The notes under the pieces were generated by a model. The model was not told the origin of the DNA. It was given only the letters and a program-made list of their open reading frames with translations, and did not search any database. A DNA stretch of 38,596 nucleotides, from positions 1 to 38,596 of the forward strand of contig JAEZCO010000088.1 of the NCBI GenBank assembly GCA_023433505.1, read 5' to 3'. Of this stretch, positions 15,926 through 23,388 are shown piece after piece. The position numbers were made by a program, and so were the translations under genes. The DNA is from Bacillota bacterium. Lineage in GTDB: Bacteria; Bacillota; Clostridia; Acetivibrionales; DTU013. Within the stretch, counting starts at the first letter, position 1. Each line of letters starts with the position of its first letter.

Positions 15926-17536
15926 TCAGTGGTAAAGCCGTGCCTCGGGTATGATTTGCCTGGACAGATTCGGACTTGCCCATGACAGTTTAACGGAAGC
16001 ATTGCCCGTTTTTTCAAAGTATTCCAGCTTCACAGCATACTTCTGACCCGCCTGCAGCGCTATGGAGCCGCTCTTTTCCGCGGTCCCGTGCTCCGTCCAG
16101 TCGTCGATCAGCAGCTTGTTGTTGATCCAAAGCCGGACGCCGTCATCGGATACGGTATAGAAGGTATAAGTTTCGCTAAATTGCGGCATTACCTGGCCGG
16201 TCCACCGGACTGAGAAGGTATTGGGGCCGATGCTGCTGTCGGGAGAGCCTGTTCCCCAGTCAAAATTAACAGAGGGGTCAATTCTCGAAAGGCCCGGATC
16301 CGTCAGGTCTATATCGTCAAAATAATCCGCTCTCAATCCGTTGCCCGCCGCAGGCGGATTCAATATATTTCCGTAAGGCACCAGGGTCATAGCCAGTATA
16401 TGCATATTGTTCTGGCCGGGAAGTGTAATGCTTTTTACGGTTTTATCGGTATCTGCAGTCAAATAGTAAACAAAGATGTTGCATACGGATACGTTGTCGC
16501 CGGTGGGAGAGTGCCGGTGCCCCATTCTTTGGAGGAGTTTTTCGCCGCCGGTATCGTCGGTGCACCAGTCTTTCATGGGGATGGACTGCAGAGAGTAGGT
16601 TCCGTCGGTATAATTTATTTTGAAAACGCCGGTTTTGTTTCCGTTGGTGGCAGCGCCAGCCAGGCGGATGGATGCATATCTGCCCCTGTCGAAGCTGATA
16701 ATCTGCCCGTCGCAGATAACCGCATTGTTCCGGCCGTTTGCGAAAGAGCCGAAATGAAAGGCGATATTATCATATTTGGCATCCCTGTCGGCCAAATCTG
16801 CGGAATAGGTGTTTCCTAAGCCGTCGTAATCGCCGTCGGAACGGTCTGTATCATAGCTGAAGGCATCCTGGTCGAAATAATCCGTCAAATCAACGGAAAC
16901 AGGAGTGACGGTGTTTACCGGAGAAGGCGAAGGTGTAGGGGAAGGCGTACGGGTGGGCTGTACTTCCGCACCCATGACAGGATAGAGCCTGCTGGCGGGA
17001 ATAATCTCTTTTTCCTGGTGATTGCCGGACCAAAGCAGTTTGACGCAGGCATCGTTTTTTTGGTCGAAATATTCCAGTTTGATATTGTACTTCTTGTTGG
17101 CTGTGAGACTGATAGAGCCTTCGTATTCCGTTGCCGCCCTGGTTTTCCATTCGTCGATGATCAATTGGTTGTTTACCCACAGCCTTGCACCGTCATCCGA
17201 TATGACATGAAAGGTGTACTGTTCCGAGTATGCCGGTTTTATCTGGCCGCTCCACCGCACGGAAAACTTGTCGTGATTCGGTATCCAGGCCGGCGAGCCC
17301 GTTCCCCAATCAAAGCTGATCCTTGAATCCAGCCTTGTCACCTTATAGCCTTTGAAATCCAGGCTGCTGTAGTATTCACCCTTCAACCCGCTGCTATCCT
17401 TGTTGAAATAATTGTCAAATTTGTTTTTGTCCCTGGAATTGTCGGCCAAAGCCGGGTTTGCATTTGCCGTGCTTCCGGCGGCAGCCAGAAGGACGCTTAA
17501 TAAAAGGGCCATAATTATTTTTTTTATTCTTTTCAT
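15926..17536 (-). CDS. Secreted two-PA14-domain carbohydrate-binding protein
   Basis: A 536-residue exported protein. Signal peptide residues 1-26. PA14 domain 1 (~48-190) and PA14 domain 2 (~400-535) share the signature FDWGTGSP...FSVRW(S/T)GQ, YTF..(I/V)SDDG.RLW(V/I)NN.L(I/L)ID(E/D)W and VKLEYF. Between them lie a Pro/Thr/Ser linker (TPSPTPSPSP) and a jelly-roll-like domain (~215-390). PA14 domains bind glycans, so adhesion to polysaccharide is likely. No catalytic residues, sortase motif, S-layer or dockerin domain is visible, so it is probably released or loosely wall bound. AAGGAGG precedes the start. It is transcribed toward the PHP gene. Confidence 0.87.
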   Translation of the reverse strand: MKRIKKIIMALLLSVLLAAAGSTANANPALADNSRDKNKFDNYFNKDSSGLKGEYYSSLDFKGYKVTRLDSRISFDWGTGSPAWIPNHDKFSVRWSGQIKPAYSEQYTFHVISDDGARLWVNNQLIIDEWKTRAATEYEGSISLTANKKYNIKLEYFDQKNDACVKLLWSGNHQEKEIIPASRLYPVMGAEVQPTRTPSPTPSPSPVNTVTPVSVDLTDYFDQDAFSYDTDRSDGDYDGLGNTYSADLADRDAKYDNIAFHFGSFANGRNNAVICDGQIISFDRGRYASIRLAGAATNGNKTGVFKINYTDGTYSLQSIPMKDWCTDDTGGEKLLQRMGHRHSPTGDNVSVCNIFVYYLTADTDKTVKSITLPGQNNMHILAMTLVPYGNILNPPAAGNGLRADYFDDIDLTDPGLSRIDPSVNFDWGTGSPDSSIGPNTFSVRWTGQVMPQFSETYTFYTVSDDGVRLWINNKLLIDDWTEHGTAEKSGSIALQAGQKYAVKLEYFEKTGNASVKLSWASPNLSRQIIPEARLYH

Positions 17537-17562
17537 GAATAATGCCTCCTTAAATATGGAAA

Positions 17563-17631
17563 TCGTTACAATGTAATTATATGGAATGCATGTAACGAAA
17601 TAACATCAATCCTGTTACATTTCTGTTACTT
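17563..17631 (-). promoter_or_regulatory. Promoter region of the PA14 gene with clustered GTTAC/GTAAC motifs
   Basis: On the minus strand a TATAAT lies at 17581-17576. Around it are GTTACA (17565), TGTAAC (17591-17596), CTGTTAC (17612) and CTGTTAC (17623). The last two form a direct repeat with 11-bp period, the spacing of OmpR/PhoB-type regulator sites, and 17590-17620 forms an inverted ATGTAAC/GTTACAT pair. Confidence 0.4.
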
Positions 17632-17776
17632 CTGAAGGAGAGCCGGAGCTTGGCAAATTTCAGGAGAATTCTGTCTGCTTTTTCGTACACGCAATAAAAT
17701 ATTTAATATGTTGACATAATCAAGACTTCCACCCATAGGAAATTTTTTGAGGGTTTCTTCCTTCTTCACCGGCACC

Positions 17777-17846
17777 GGGCGGTCTTGATCCCTTGATTGT
17801 ACTTATTGGAATACATTGTGCGCAAGGTATCGGTCTTAAGCCGCCC
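17777..17846 (+). other. Long-range inverted repeat in the 505-bp intergenic region
   Basis: GGGCGG-T-CTT at 17777-17786 can pair with AAG-CCGCCC at 17838-17846. The 505-bp gap 17537-18041 otherwise holds the PA14 promoter, the hyd promoter and the Rex-like boxes. I see no gene in it. Whether this part is a structured RNA or decayed sequence is unclear. Confidence 0.25.
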
Positions 17847-17904
17847 AGGCCTTTAATTCAAAGCGGTTTGGACCTTGAAAATTCCAGAATATTTTTCAAA
17901 ACCA

Positions 17905-17933
17905 TTGAATTATCAAGCAGAATTTGTTATAAT
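17905..17933 (+). promoter_or_regulatory. Sigma-A promoter of the hydrogenase operon
   Basis: TTGAAT at 17905-17910 and TATAAT at 17928-17933 are separated by exactly 17 bp. Transcription would start near 17940, giving a leader of about 100 nt. Confidence 0.8.
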
Positions 17934-17941
17934 ATTAACGA
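17924..17941 (+). promoter_or_regulatory. Rex-like operator 1, overlapping the -10 of the hyd promoter
   Basis: TTGTTATAATATTAACGA matches TTGTTAANNNNTTAACAA at 12 of 14 defined positions and contains the -10 hexamer, so binding would exclude RNA polymerase. Confidence 0.55.
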
Positions 17942-17944
17942 ATA

Positions 17945-17962
17945 TTGTTAAATACTTAACAC
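17945..17962 (+). promoter_or_regulatory. Rex-like operator 2, just downstream of the start site
   Basis: TTGTTAAATACTTAACAC matches TTGTTAANNNNTTAACAA at 13 of 14 defined positions. Its centre is 21 bp, two helical turns, from operator 1, so two Rex dimers could sit on the same DNA face. Confidence 0.75.
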
Positions 17963-18041
17963 ACATTTATTCCAGAGGAACTGATCAAATGTTAATCTAT
18001 ATTAACGGGTTCCGCAAAGAAGCAAATTGGGAGGTCTGAAG

Positions 18042-18533
18042 ATGAGCAATAATTGTTGCTGTGAGTGCGTTGACAGCAAGACGGAGAAATTGCAGGAGAT
18101 CATTTTAAAGCACAAGGACACCAAGGGCGCATTAATACCTGTACTCCATGAAGCCCAGGAGTTATACGGCTATCTTCCCATGGGTGTTCAGAAACAAATT
18201 TCGGAGGGGCTGAATATTCCGCTGACCGAAATTTACGGTGTTGTTACGTTTTATACCCAGTTCTCGCTTAAGCCCAAAGGTGAATACAGGATCAGTATTT
18301 GCATGGGTACGGCATGTTATGTCAAAGGCGCCAGCAGCATACTGGATAAGCTCCAGGAAAAACTGGGAATCCATGTAGGCGATTGCACGGAAGACGGCAA
18401 ATTCTCCCTTGATGCATGCCGGTGCATAGGCGCATGCGGATTAGCGCCTGTCATGATGATCAATGAGGATGTTTACGGAAGACTTACTCCCGACCAGGTG
18501 GAAGGAATCCTTGAGAAATACAGGAATATATAA
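18042..18533 (+). CDS. hydC: [FeFe]-hydrogenase subunit HydC (NuoE-like 2Fe-2S protein)
   Basis: A 163-residue thioredoxin-like [2Fe-2S] subunit. Cluster ligands are C87 and C92 (CMGTACYVKGA) and C128 and C132 (CIGACGLAPVM); an extra Cys, C126, precedes the second pair. The N-terminal helical part LIPVLHEAQELYGYLP is typical of the 24-kDa NADH dehydrogenase subunit. TGGGAGGT lies 7 nt before ATG 18042; an upstream in-frame start at 18027 is poorer. It is the first gene of the hydrogenase operon and would join HydB in electron transfer from NADH. Confidence 0.9.
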   Translation: MSNNCCCECVDSKTEKLQEIILKHKDTKGALIPVLHEAQELYGYLPMGVQKQISEGLNIPLTEIYGVVTFYTQFSLKPKGEYRISICMGTACYVKGASSILDKLQEKLGIHVGDCTEDGKFSLDACRCIGACGLAPVMMINEDVYGRLTPDQVEGILEKYRNI

Positions 18534-18548
18534 TTTGGAAGTGATGCT

Positions 18549-19139
18549 TTGAGAGATTTGTCGCTTCATTTGATGGATATAATACAAAACTCCGTGACAG
18601 CCGGAGCCGGGTGCATAGAAACACGCCTGAAGGCTGATGGAGAAAAATTGATTATGGTCATAGAGGACAACGGATGCGGAATGGACAGGGCCATGCTTGA
18701 AAAAGTCATTGACCCCTTCACCACCACAAGGACCACAAGAAAAGTGGGACTGGGAATTCCACTGTTGAAGGCGGCGGCAGAAAGGTCATCGGGAGAGCTG
18801 CGGATCCTCTCGGAAACAGGGTACGGTACCATTGTTAAGGCTTCATTCGATATCTGCAACATCGACAGGCCTCCATTGGGAGATATTGCCGAAACAATGA
18901 CCGGCGTTATCCTTGCAAATCCGGGTATTAGGCTGAAGCTCACAGTGAGTAAAGATGACAGGGTGTTTGTAATGGATACTTCGGAAATTGCAGAAAGGCT
19001 TGGGGAAGTGCCCATTACGGAATATGAAGTGCTGATGTGGATAAAAGAATATGTAAATGAAGGCATTAAAGCGATATTTGGAGGTGTACTGGATGAAATC
19101 GATAGCGGAACTGGAAGCGATAAGAGCGAAAACCCTTGA
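18549..19139 (+). CDS. HATPase (GHKL) domain protein in the hydrogenase operon
   Basis: A 196-residue cytoplasmic protein. Residues ~1-105 form a histidine-kinase-like ATPase domain: N-box MDIIQNSVTAGA, G1 EDNGCGMD, F-box PFTTTRTTRKVGLGIPLL and a closing GYGTIVKASF. There is no phospho-acceptor His domain. Residues ~110-196 are a separate alpha/beta region (GDIAETMTGVILANPGIRLKL) that I do not recognise. The TTG start at 18549 is read after GGAAGTG. It overlaps the next gene by 47 bp. Genes of this type recur in clostridial hydABC operons; the role is unknown, perhaps regulatory. Confidence 0.8.
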   Translation: MRDLSLHLMDIIQNSVTAGAGCIETRLKADGEKLIMVIEDNGCGMDRAMLEKVIDPFTTTRTTRKVGLGIPLLKAAAERSSGELRILSETGYGTIVKASFDICNIDRPPLGDIAETMTGVILANPGIRLKLTVSKDDRVFVMDTSEIAERLGEVPITEYEVLMWIKEYVNEGIKAIFGGVLDEIDSGTGSDKSENP

Positions 19140-19458
19140 TGAAATCAAGCTGCGAACCAATAAAAGCGGCAGGCGGGTAGTGGTGGGAATGGCCACCTGC
19201 GGTATAGCCGCCGGAGCCAGGCCGGTGATGAATGCGTTTGTTGAAGAGCTCAAAAAGAGAAATTTAAGCGATGTCAACGTAACAATGACCGGCTGCATAG
19301 GGGCTTGCAGATTGGAGCCCATGGTGGATATCTTTGATACCGACGGCACTAAGGTGACGTATGTAAAAATGACGCCTGAAAAGGTTGTCCGTATCGTTAC
19401 GGAGCACCTGGTCAACGGCAGGATTTGTACCGATCTTACCATCGGCGCAGCCGAGTAA
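19093..19458 (+). CDS. Thioredoxin-like (2Fe-2S) ferredoxin-type protein with three Cys
   Basis: A 121-residue protein. ATCGIAAGARPVMNAF and TGCIGACRLEPMVDI resemble the thioredoxin-like ferredoxin domain found at the N-terminus of HydB. Only three cysteines are present (C36, C68, C72) where the fold usually provides four ligands. ATG 19093 follows GGAGGTG at about 6 nt. It lies between the HATPase and hydB genes, so it is probably an accessory electron carrier or assembly factor of the complex. Confidence 0.8.
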   Translation: MKSIAELEAIRAKTLDEIKLRTNKSGRRVVVGMATCGIAAGARPVMNAFVEELKKRNLSDVNVTMTGCIGACRLEPMVDIFDTDGTKVTYVKMTPEKVVRIVTEHLVNGRICTDLTIGAAE

Positions 19459-19535
19459 GCCTTACCGGTGACGGAAGGCCGGTTATTGCAAGCGTACAGG
19501 CAGGTAGAATGCAGCGAATTTAGGGGGGTAACAGG

Positions 19536-21332
19536 ATGGAATTCTTTAGAGCACATGTTCTCGTTTGCGGTGGAACGGGATGTACTTCATCAAACTCCGA
19601 AGCAATAAAAAAGGAATTCGAAGTACAATTAAATAAAAACAAATTGAGTAAGGAAGTAAAAATGGTCACGACCGGCTGTTTCGGCCTGTGTGCCGAAGGA
19701 CCCATAGTGGTTGTTTATCCGGAAGGCGCCATGTATACCATGGTAAAGGTCGAGGATGTAAAAGAGATCGTTGAAGAGCATCTTCTAAAGGGAAGAATAG
19801 TAAAAAGGCTTTTGGCCGGGGACAAGGAAAGCGAAGATACCACCAAGTCGCTGGACAATGTAGACTTTTTCAAGAGGCAGTTGAGAATTGCCTTGAGAAA
19901 CTGCGGAATAATCAATCCCGAGAGTATCGACGAATATATAGCATATGACGGTTATAAAGCCCTGGCAAAGGTTTTGACGGAAATGACGCAGGAGCAGGTC
20001 ATTGACGTAGTAAAAAAATCCGGACTGAAGGGAAGAGGCGGCGCAGGTTTCCCTACGGGGCTGAAATGGGAATTCACAGCCAGAGCGAAGGGGGACCAGA
20101 AGTATGTCTGCTGCAATGCGGACGAAGGTGACCCCGGAGCGTTCATGGACAGAAGCATATTGGAGGGCGACCCTCATTCAATATTGGAAGCTATGGCTAT
20201 TGCAGGATATGCGGTCGGGTCCAATCAAGGGTATATCTATGTAAGAGCCGAATATCCCATCGCGGTTAAAAGGCTGAATATAGCCATTGAGCAAGCCAAG
20301 GCTTACGGCTTGCTGGGGAAAAACATATTTGGCACCGATTTTAGTTTTGATATGGAATTGAGACTTGGCGCCGGCGCCTTTGTTTGCGGAGAGGAAACCG
20401 CTCTGATGACCTCCATCGAGGGAAAGAGGGGAGAGCCGAGGCCAAAGCCGCCGTTCCCTGCGGTCAAAGGTTTGTGGCAGAAGCCTACGCTCCTTAACAA
20501 TGTTGAGACTTATGCAAATATTCCGGTGATATTCAACAATGGTCCCGAATGGTTTTCCAGCATCGGCTCGGAAAAGAGCAAAGGAACCAAGGTTTTTGCC
20601 GTAGGCGGCAAGATAAACAATACGGGACTTGTGGAAATTCCAATAGGCACTACGCTCAGAGAAGTGATCTATGATATCGGCGGCGGTATTCCAAACGGAA
20701 AGAAATTCAAAGCCGCCCAGACCGGCGGACCTTCAGGCGGATGTATACCTGCCAGCCATGTGGACGTCAAGATAGATTACGATACGCTGATAGGCCTTGG
20801 GTCCATGATGGGGTCCGGCGGTTTGATCGTTATGGACGAAGATACTTGTATGGTCGACATAGCAAGGTTCTTCCTGGAATTTACCGTGGATGAATCCTGC
20901 GGAAAATGTCCGCCATGCCGTATCGGCACAAAAAGGATGCTGGAGATTCTTGAGCGGATCACCGGCGGCAAGGGAGAGCCTGGCGACGTGGAGAAGCTGG
21001 AGATTCTGGCAAAGAGCATCAAGGCCTCGGCCCTGTGCGGCCTGGGTCAGTCGGCTCCACAGCCCGTTCTCAGCACCTTGAAGTATTTCAAGGAGGAATA
21101 TGAGGCCCATGTAAGGGATAAAAAATGTCCTGCCGGCGTCTGCAAGTCCATGATGAGCTATGTTATCCATACCGACCTTTGCAAGAACTGCGGTATTTGT
21201 GCGAAGAACTGCCCGGTTAACTGCATAAGCGGTGATAAGAAGACCCCCTATGTAATCGATCAGGAAAAATGCATCAAATGTGGCGCGTGCATGGAGAAAT
21301 GTCCGTTCAAAGCGATATTCAGGAACGTGTAA
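19536..21332 (+). CDS. hydB: [FeFe]-hydrogenase subunit HydB (NuoF-like, FMN/NADH)
   Basis: A 598-residue diaphorase subunit. The N-terminal thioredoxin-like [2Fe-2S] domain has CGGTGC and GCFGLC. The FMN/NADH domain has GLKGRGGAGFPTGLKW, CNADEGDPGAFMDR and GAGAFVCGEETALM. An SLBB domain follows, then the NuoF [4Fe-4S] site ESCGKCPPCRIGT with a later CGLGQ. The C-terminus adds two [4Fe-4S] ferredoxin motifs (CKNCGICAKNCP, CIKCGACMEKCP). This layout is that of the flavin subunit of trimeric NAD/ferredoxin-linked hydrogenases. AGGGGGGT lies 8-9 nt upstream of ATG. Confidence 0.95.
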   Translation: MEFFRAHVLVCGGTGCTSSNSEAIKKEFEVQLNKNKLSKEVKMVTTGCFGLCAEGPIVVVYPEGAMYTMVKVEDVKEIVEEHLLKGRIVKRLLAGDKESEDTTKSLDNVDFFKRQLRIALRNCGIINPESIDEYIAYDGYKALAKVLTEMTQEQVIDVVKKSGLKGRGGAGFPTGLKWEFTARAKGDQKYVCCNADEGDPGAFMDRSILEGDPHSILEAMAIAGYAVGSNQGYIYVRAEYPIAVKRLNIAIEQAKAYGLLGKNIFGTDFSFDMELRLGAGAFVCGEETALMTSIEGKRGEPRPKPPFPAVKGLWQKPTLLNNVETYANIPVIFNNGPEWFSSIGSEKSKGTKVFAVGGKINNTGLVEIPIGTTLREVIYDIGGGIPNGKKFKAAQTGGPSGGCIPASHVDVKIDYDTLIGLGSMMGSGGLIVMDEDTCMVDIARFFLEFTVDESCGKCPPCRIGTKRMLEILERITGGKGEPGDVEKLEILAKSIKASALCGLGQSAPQPVLSTLKYFKEEYEAHVRDKKCPAGVCKSMMSYVIHTDLCKNCGICAKNCPVNCISGDKKTPYVIDQEKCIKCGACMEKCPFKAIFRNV

Positions 21333-21342
21333 TAAGGTCAGA

Positions 21343-21387
21343 GGGACACGCCTCTCCGCTTTATTGCTAAGAACCGGGGAATGTCCC
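21343..21387 (+). other. Stem-loop between hydB and hydA
   Basis: GGGACA (21343-21348) pairs with TGTCCC (21382-21387), and TCTCCG (21353-21358) pairs with CGGGGA (21375-21380, one G-U pair). It lies in the 81-bp gap just before the hydA ribosome site. There is no T-run, so an mRNA processing or stability element is more likely than a terminator. Confidence 0.45.
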
Positions 21388-21413
21388 ACTTTTGGATAAG
21401 GAGAGATAACATT

Positions 21414-23162
21414 ATGGAAATGGTAAACATAACGATTGATACGAGAAAGATTCAGGTCCCCAGCAGCTATACGGTTTTAGAAGCTGCTAAGTTCGCCAAT
21501 ATAGCCATACCGACATTGTGCTTTCTGAAGGACATCAACGAAATCGGCGCCTGCAGGATGTGCGTAGTTGAAATAAAGGGCGCCAGAAGTCTCCAGGCTG
21601 CCTGTGTATATCCGGTCTCCGAGGGATTGGAGATCTATACCCAGACGCCTGCCGTCAGAGAAGCCAGGAAAGTAACGCTTGAGCTGATACTTTCCAATCA
21701 CGACAAAAAATGTCTTACCTGTGTAAGAAGCAGGAACTGTGAGCTTCAGAAGCTTTCTGAAGAACTGAATATAAAGGATATCCGCTTTGAAGGGGAAGCC
21801 CAGAGACATCCTTTGGACAATTATTCGCCTTCCATCGTCAGGGATCCCAATAAATGCGTACTCTGCAGACGGTGTGTCAATATGTGCAAAAACATTCAAA
21901 CCGTTGCGGTTATTGACACCAATGAAAGAGGATTTAATACCATCGTAGGCTCTGCCTTCAACGAAACCTTGAATGAAGTACCCTGCATCAACTGCGGTCA
22001 ATGTATAGCCGTATGTCCTGTGGGAGCCTTGAGGGAAAAGGATGATACCGACAAAGTGTGGGCAGCGCTTGCAGACAAGGACCTGCATGTAGTGGTGCAA
22101 ACAGCTCCGGCTGTCAGGGTGGCCCTGGGCGAAGAATTCGGAATGCCTATCGGTTCAAGGGTCACCAGCAATATGATTGCTTCCTTGAGACGTCTTGGCT
22201 TTGCAAAAATATTTGATACCGATACCGCGGCAGACCTTACAATTATGGAAGAGGGCACGGAGCTGCTCAACAGGATAAAGAACGGCGGAAAGCTTCCGCT
22301 CATTACTTCCTGCAGCCCCGGATGGATCAAATTCTGCGAACACAATTATCCGGAATTCCTTGACAACCTTTCTTCCTGCAAGTCTCCTCACGAGATGTTC
22401 GGCGCTGTTTTGAAATCCTACTATGCGGAGAAGGCGGGCATTGACCCGTCAAAGATCTTTGTTGTATCCATCATGCCGTGCACAGCCAAGAAATTTGAAG
22501 CACAAAGGCCGGAACTGGCATCCAGCGGATATCCCGATGTCGATGTTGTTCTTACGACCAGAGAACTGGCCAGGATGATCAGGGAAGCGGGAATAGATTT
22601 CACAGAGCTGCCTGAAAGGCATTTTGACGATCCCATGGGTGAAGCTACGGGTGCCGCTGTTATCTTCGGAGCTACCGGCGGTGTTATGGAAGCTGCATTG
22701 AGAACCGTTGCGGATCTTCTTGAAGGCAAGTCTCTTGACAATATTGAATATACTGTTGTCAGAGGTGTAGAAGGCATTAAGGAGGCCACCGTTGAAGCAG
22801 GCGGGATGAAAATCAAAGCTGCCGTTGCTCATGGTACGGGGAATGCAAGAAAGCTTCTTGAAAGAATTAAAAGAGGCGAGGCGGAATATCATTTCGTGGA
22901 AGTCATGGCTTGTCCGGGAGGCTGCGTCAATGGCGGAGGACAGCCCATCCAGCCGTCACAGGTCAGAAGCTGGATCGACCTGAGGTCCGAAAGAGCCAAG
23001 GCGATCTATGATGAAGACAAGAGCCTTCCAATCCGGAAATCCCATGAGAATAAGAAAATGATGAAGCTGTACGAGGAATACTTCGAGCATCCCGGCAGCC
23101 ACAAGGCTCATGAACTGCTGCATACGCACTATGTGAAGCGGGAAAACTATCCTGAAAAATAA
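21414..23162 (+). CDS. hydA: [FeFe]-hydrogenase catalytic subunit HydA
   Basis: A 582-residue catalytic subunit. An N-terminal [2Fe-2S] domain (CFLKDINEIGACRMCVVEI) is followed by the His-Cys [4Fe-4S] site HDKKCLTCVRSRNC, two [4Fe-4S] motifs (CVLCRRCVNMC, CINCGQCIAVCP), the H-cluster domain, and a small-subunit tail ending in KSHENKKMMKLYEEYFEHPG. H-cluster motifs: L1 TSCSPGW, L2 MPCTAKKFE (C356) and L3 VMACPGGCVNGGGQP (C500, C504). The first Cys of L1 is C300; the next residue, which by spacing aligns with the ligand C300 of CpI, is Ser301. AAGGAGAG precedes ATG 21414. With HydB and HydC it forms a trimeric, possibly electron-bifurcating, enzyme. Confidence 0.95.
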   Translation: MEMVNITIDTRKIQVPSSYTVLEAAKFANIAIPTLCFLKDINEIGACRMCVVEIKGARSLQAACVYPVSEGLEIYTQTPAVREARKVTLELILSNHDKKCLTCVRSRNCELQKLSEELNIKDIRFEGEAQRHPLDNYSPSIVRDPNKCVLCRRCVNMCKNIQTVAVIDTNERGFNTIVGSAFNETLNEVPCINCGQCIAVCPVGALREKDDTDKVWAALADKDLHVVVQTAPAVRVALGEEFGMPIGSRVTSNMIASLRRLGFAKIFDTDTAADLTIMEEGTELLNRIKNGGKLPLITSCSPGWIKFCEHNYPEFLDNLSSCKSPHEMFGAVLKSYYAEKAGIDPSKIFVVSIMPCTAKKFEAQRPELASSGYPDVDVVLTTRELARMIREAGIDFTELPERHFDDPMGEATGAAVIFGATGGVMEAALRTVADLLEGKSLDNIEYTVVRGVEGIKEATVEAGGMKIKAAVAHGTGNARKLLERIKRGEAEYHFVEVMACPGGCVNGGGQPIQPSQVRSWIDLRSERAKAIYDEDKSLPIRKSHENKKMMKLYEEYFEHPGSHKAHELLHTHYVKRENYPEK

Positions 23163-23191
23163 GATAAAGGCAAGCCCGGATAAAAGTTATG

Positions 23192-23232
23192 CAGCCCCTT
23201 GTAGAATCGGATTCTATGAGGGGTTGTTTTTT
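23192..23232 (+). terminator. Intrinsic terminator of the hydrogenase operon
   Basis: CAGCCCCT pairs with AGGGGTTG and the inner TAGAATC pairs with GATTCTA. TTTTTT follows directly. Confidence 0.92.
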
Positions 23233-23388
23233 GCGCTGCCGAATCAGGTCTTTGGGTTAACCGATATCTTAAAAAAACCTACCTTTTTCAGGAAAAAACC
23301 ACCTGTTTCTACGGGGTGGAAAATGTTATTGTAAATAAATAAAAGCAAAATTTTCATTCGTCAAAATTTAACTTGAGGTGCAGGGGAT

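Noticed and set aside
17991..18006. Third Rex-like box (GTTAATCTATATTAAC)
   Set aside because: The half-sites are palindromic but the spacer is 6 bp rather than 4 bp and the outer TTG/CAA bases are missing.
23192..23232. Possible riboswitch downstream of hydA
   Set aside because: The two-part stem is followed by TTTTTT and fits a simple intrinsic terminator.
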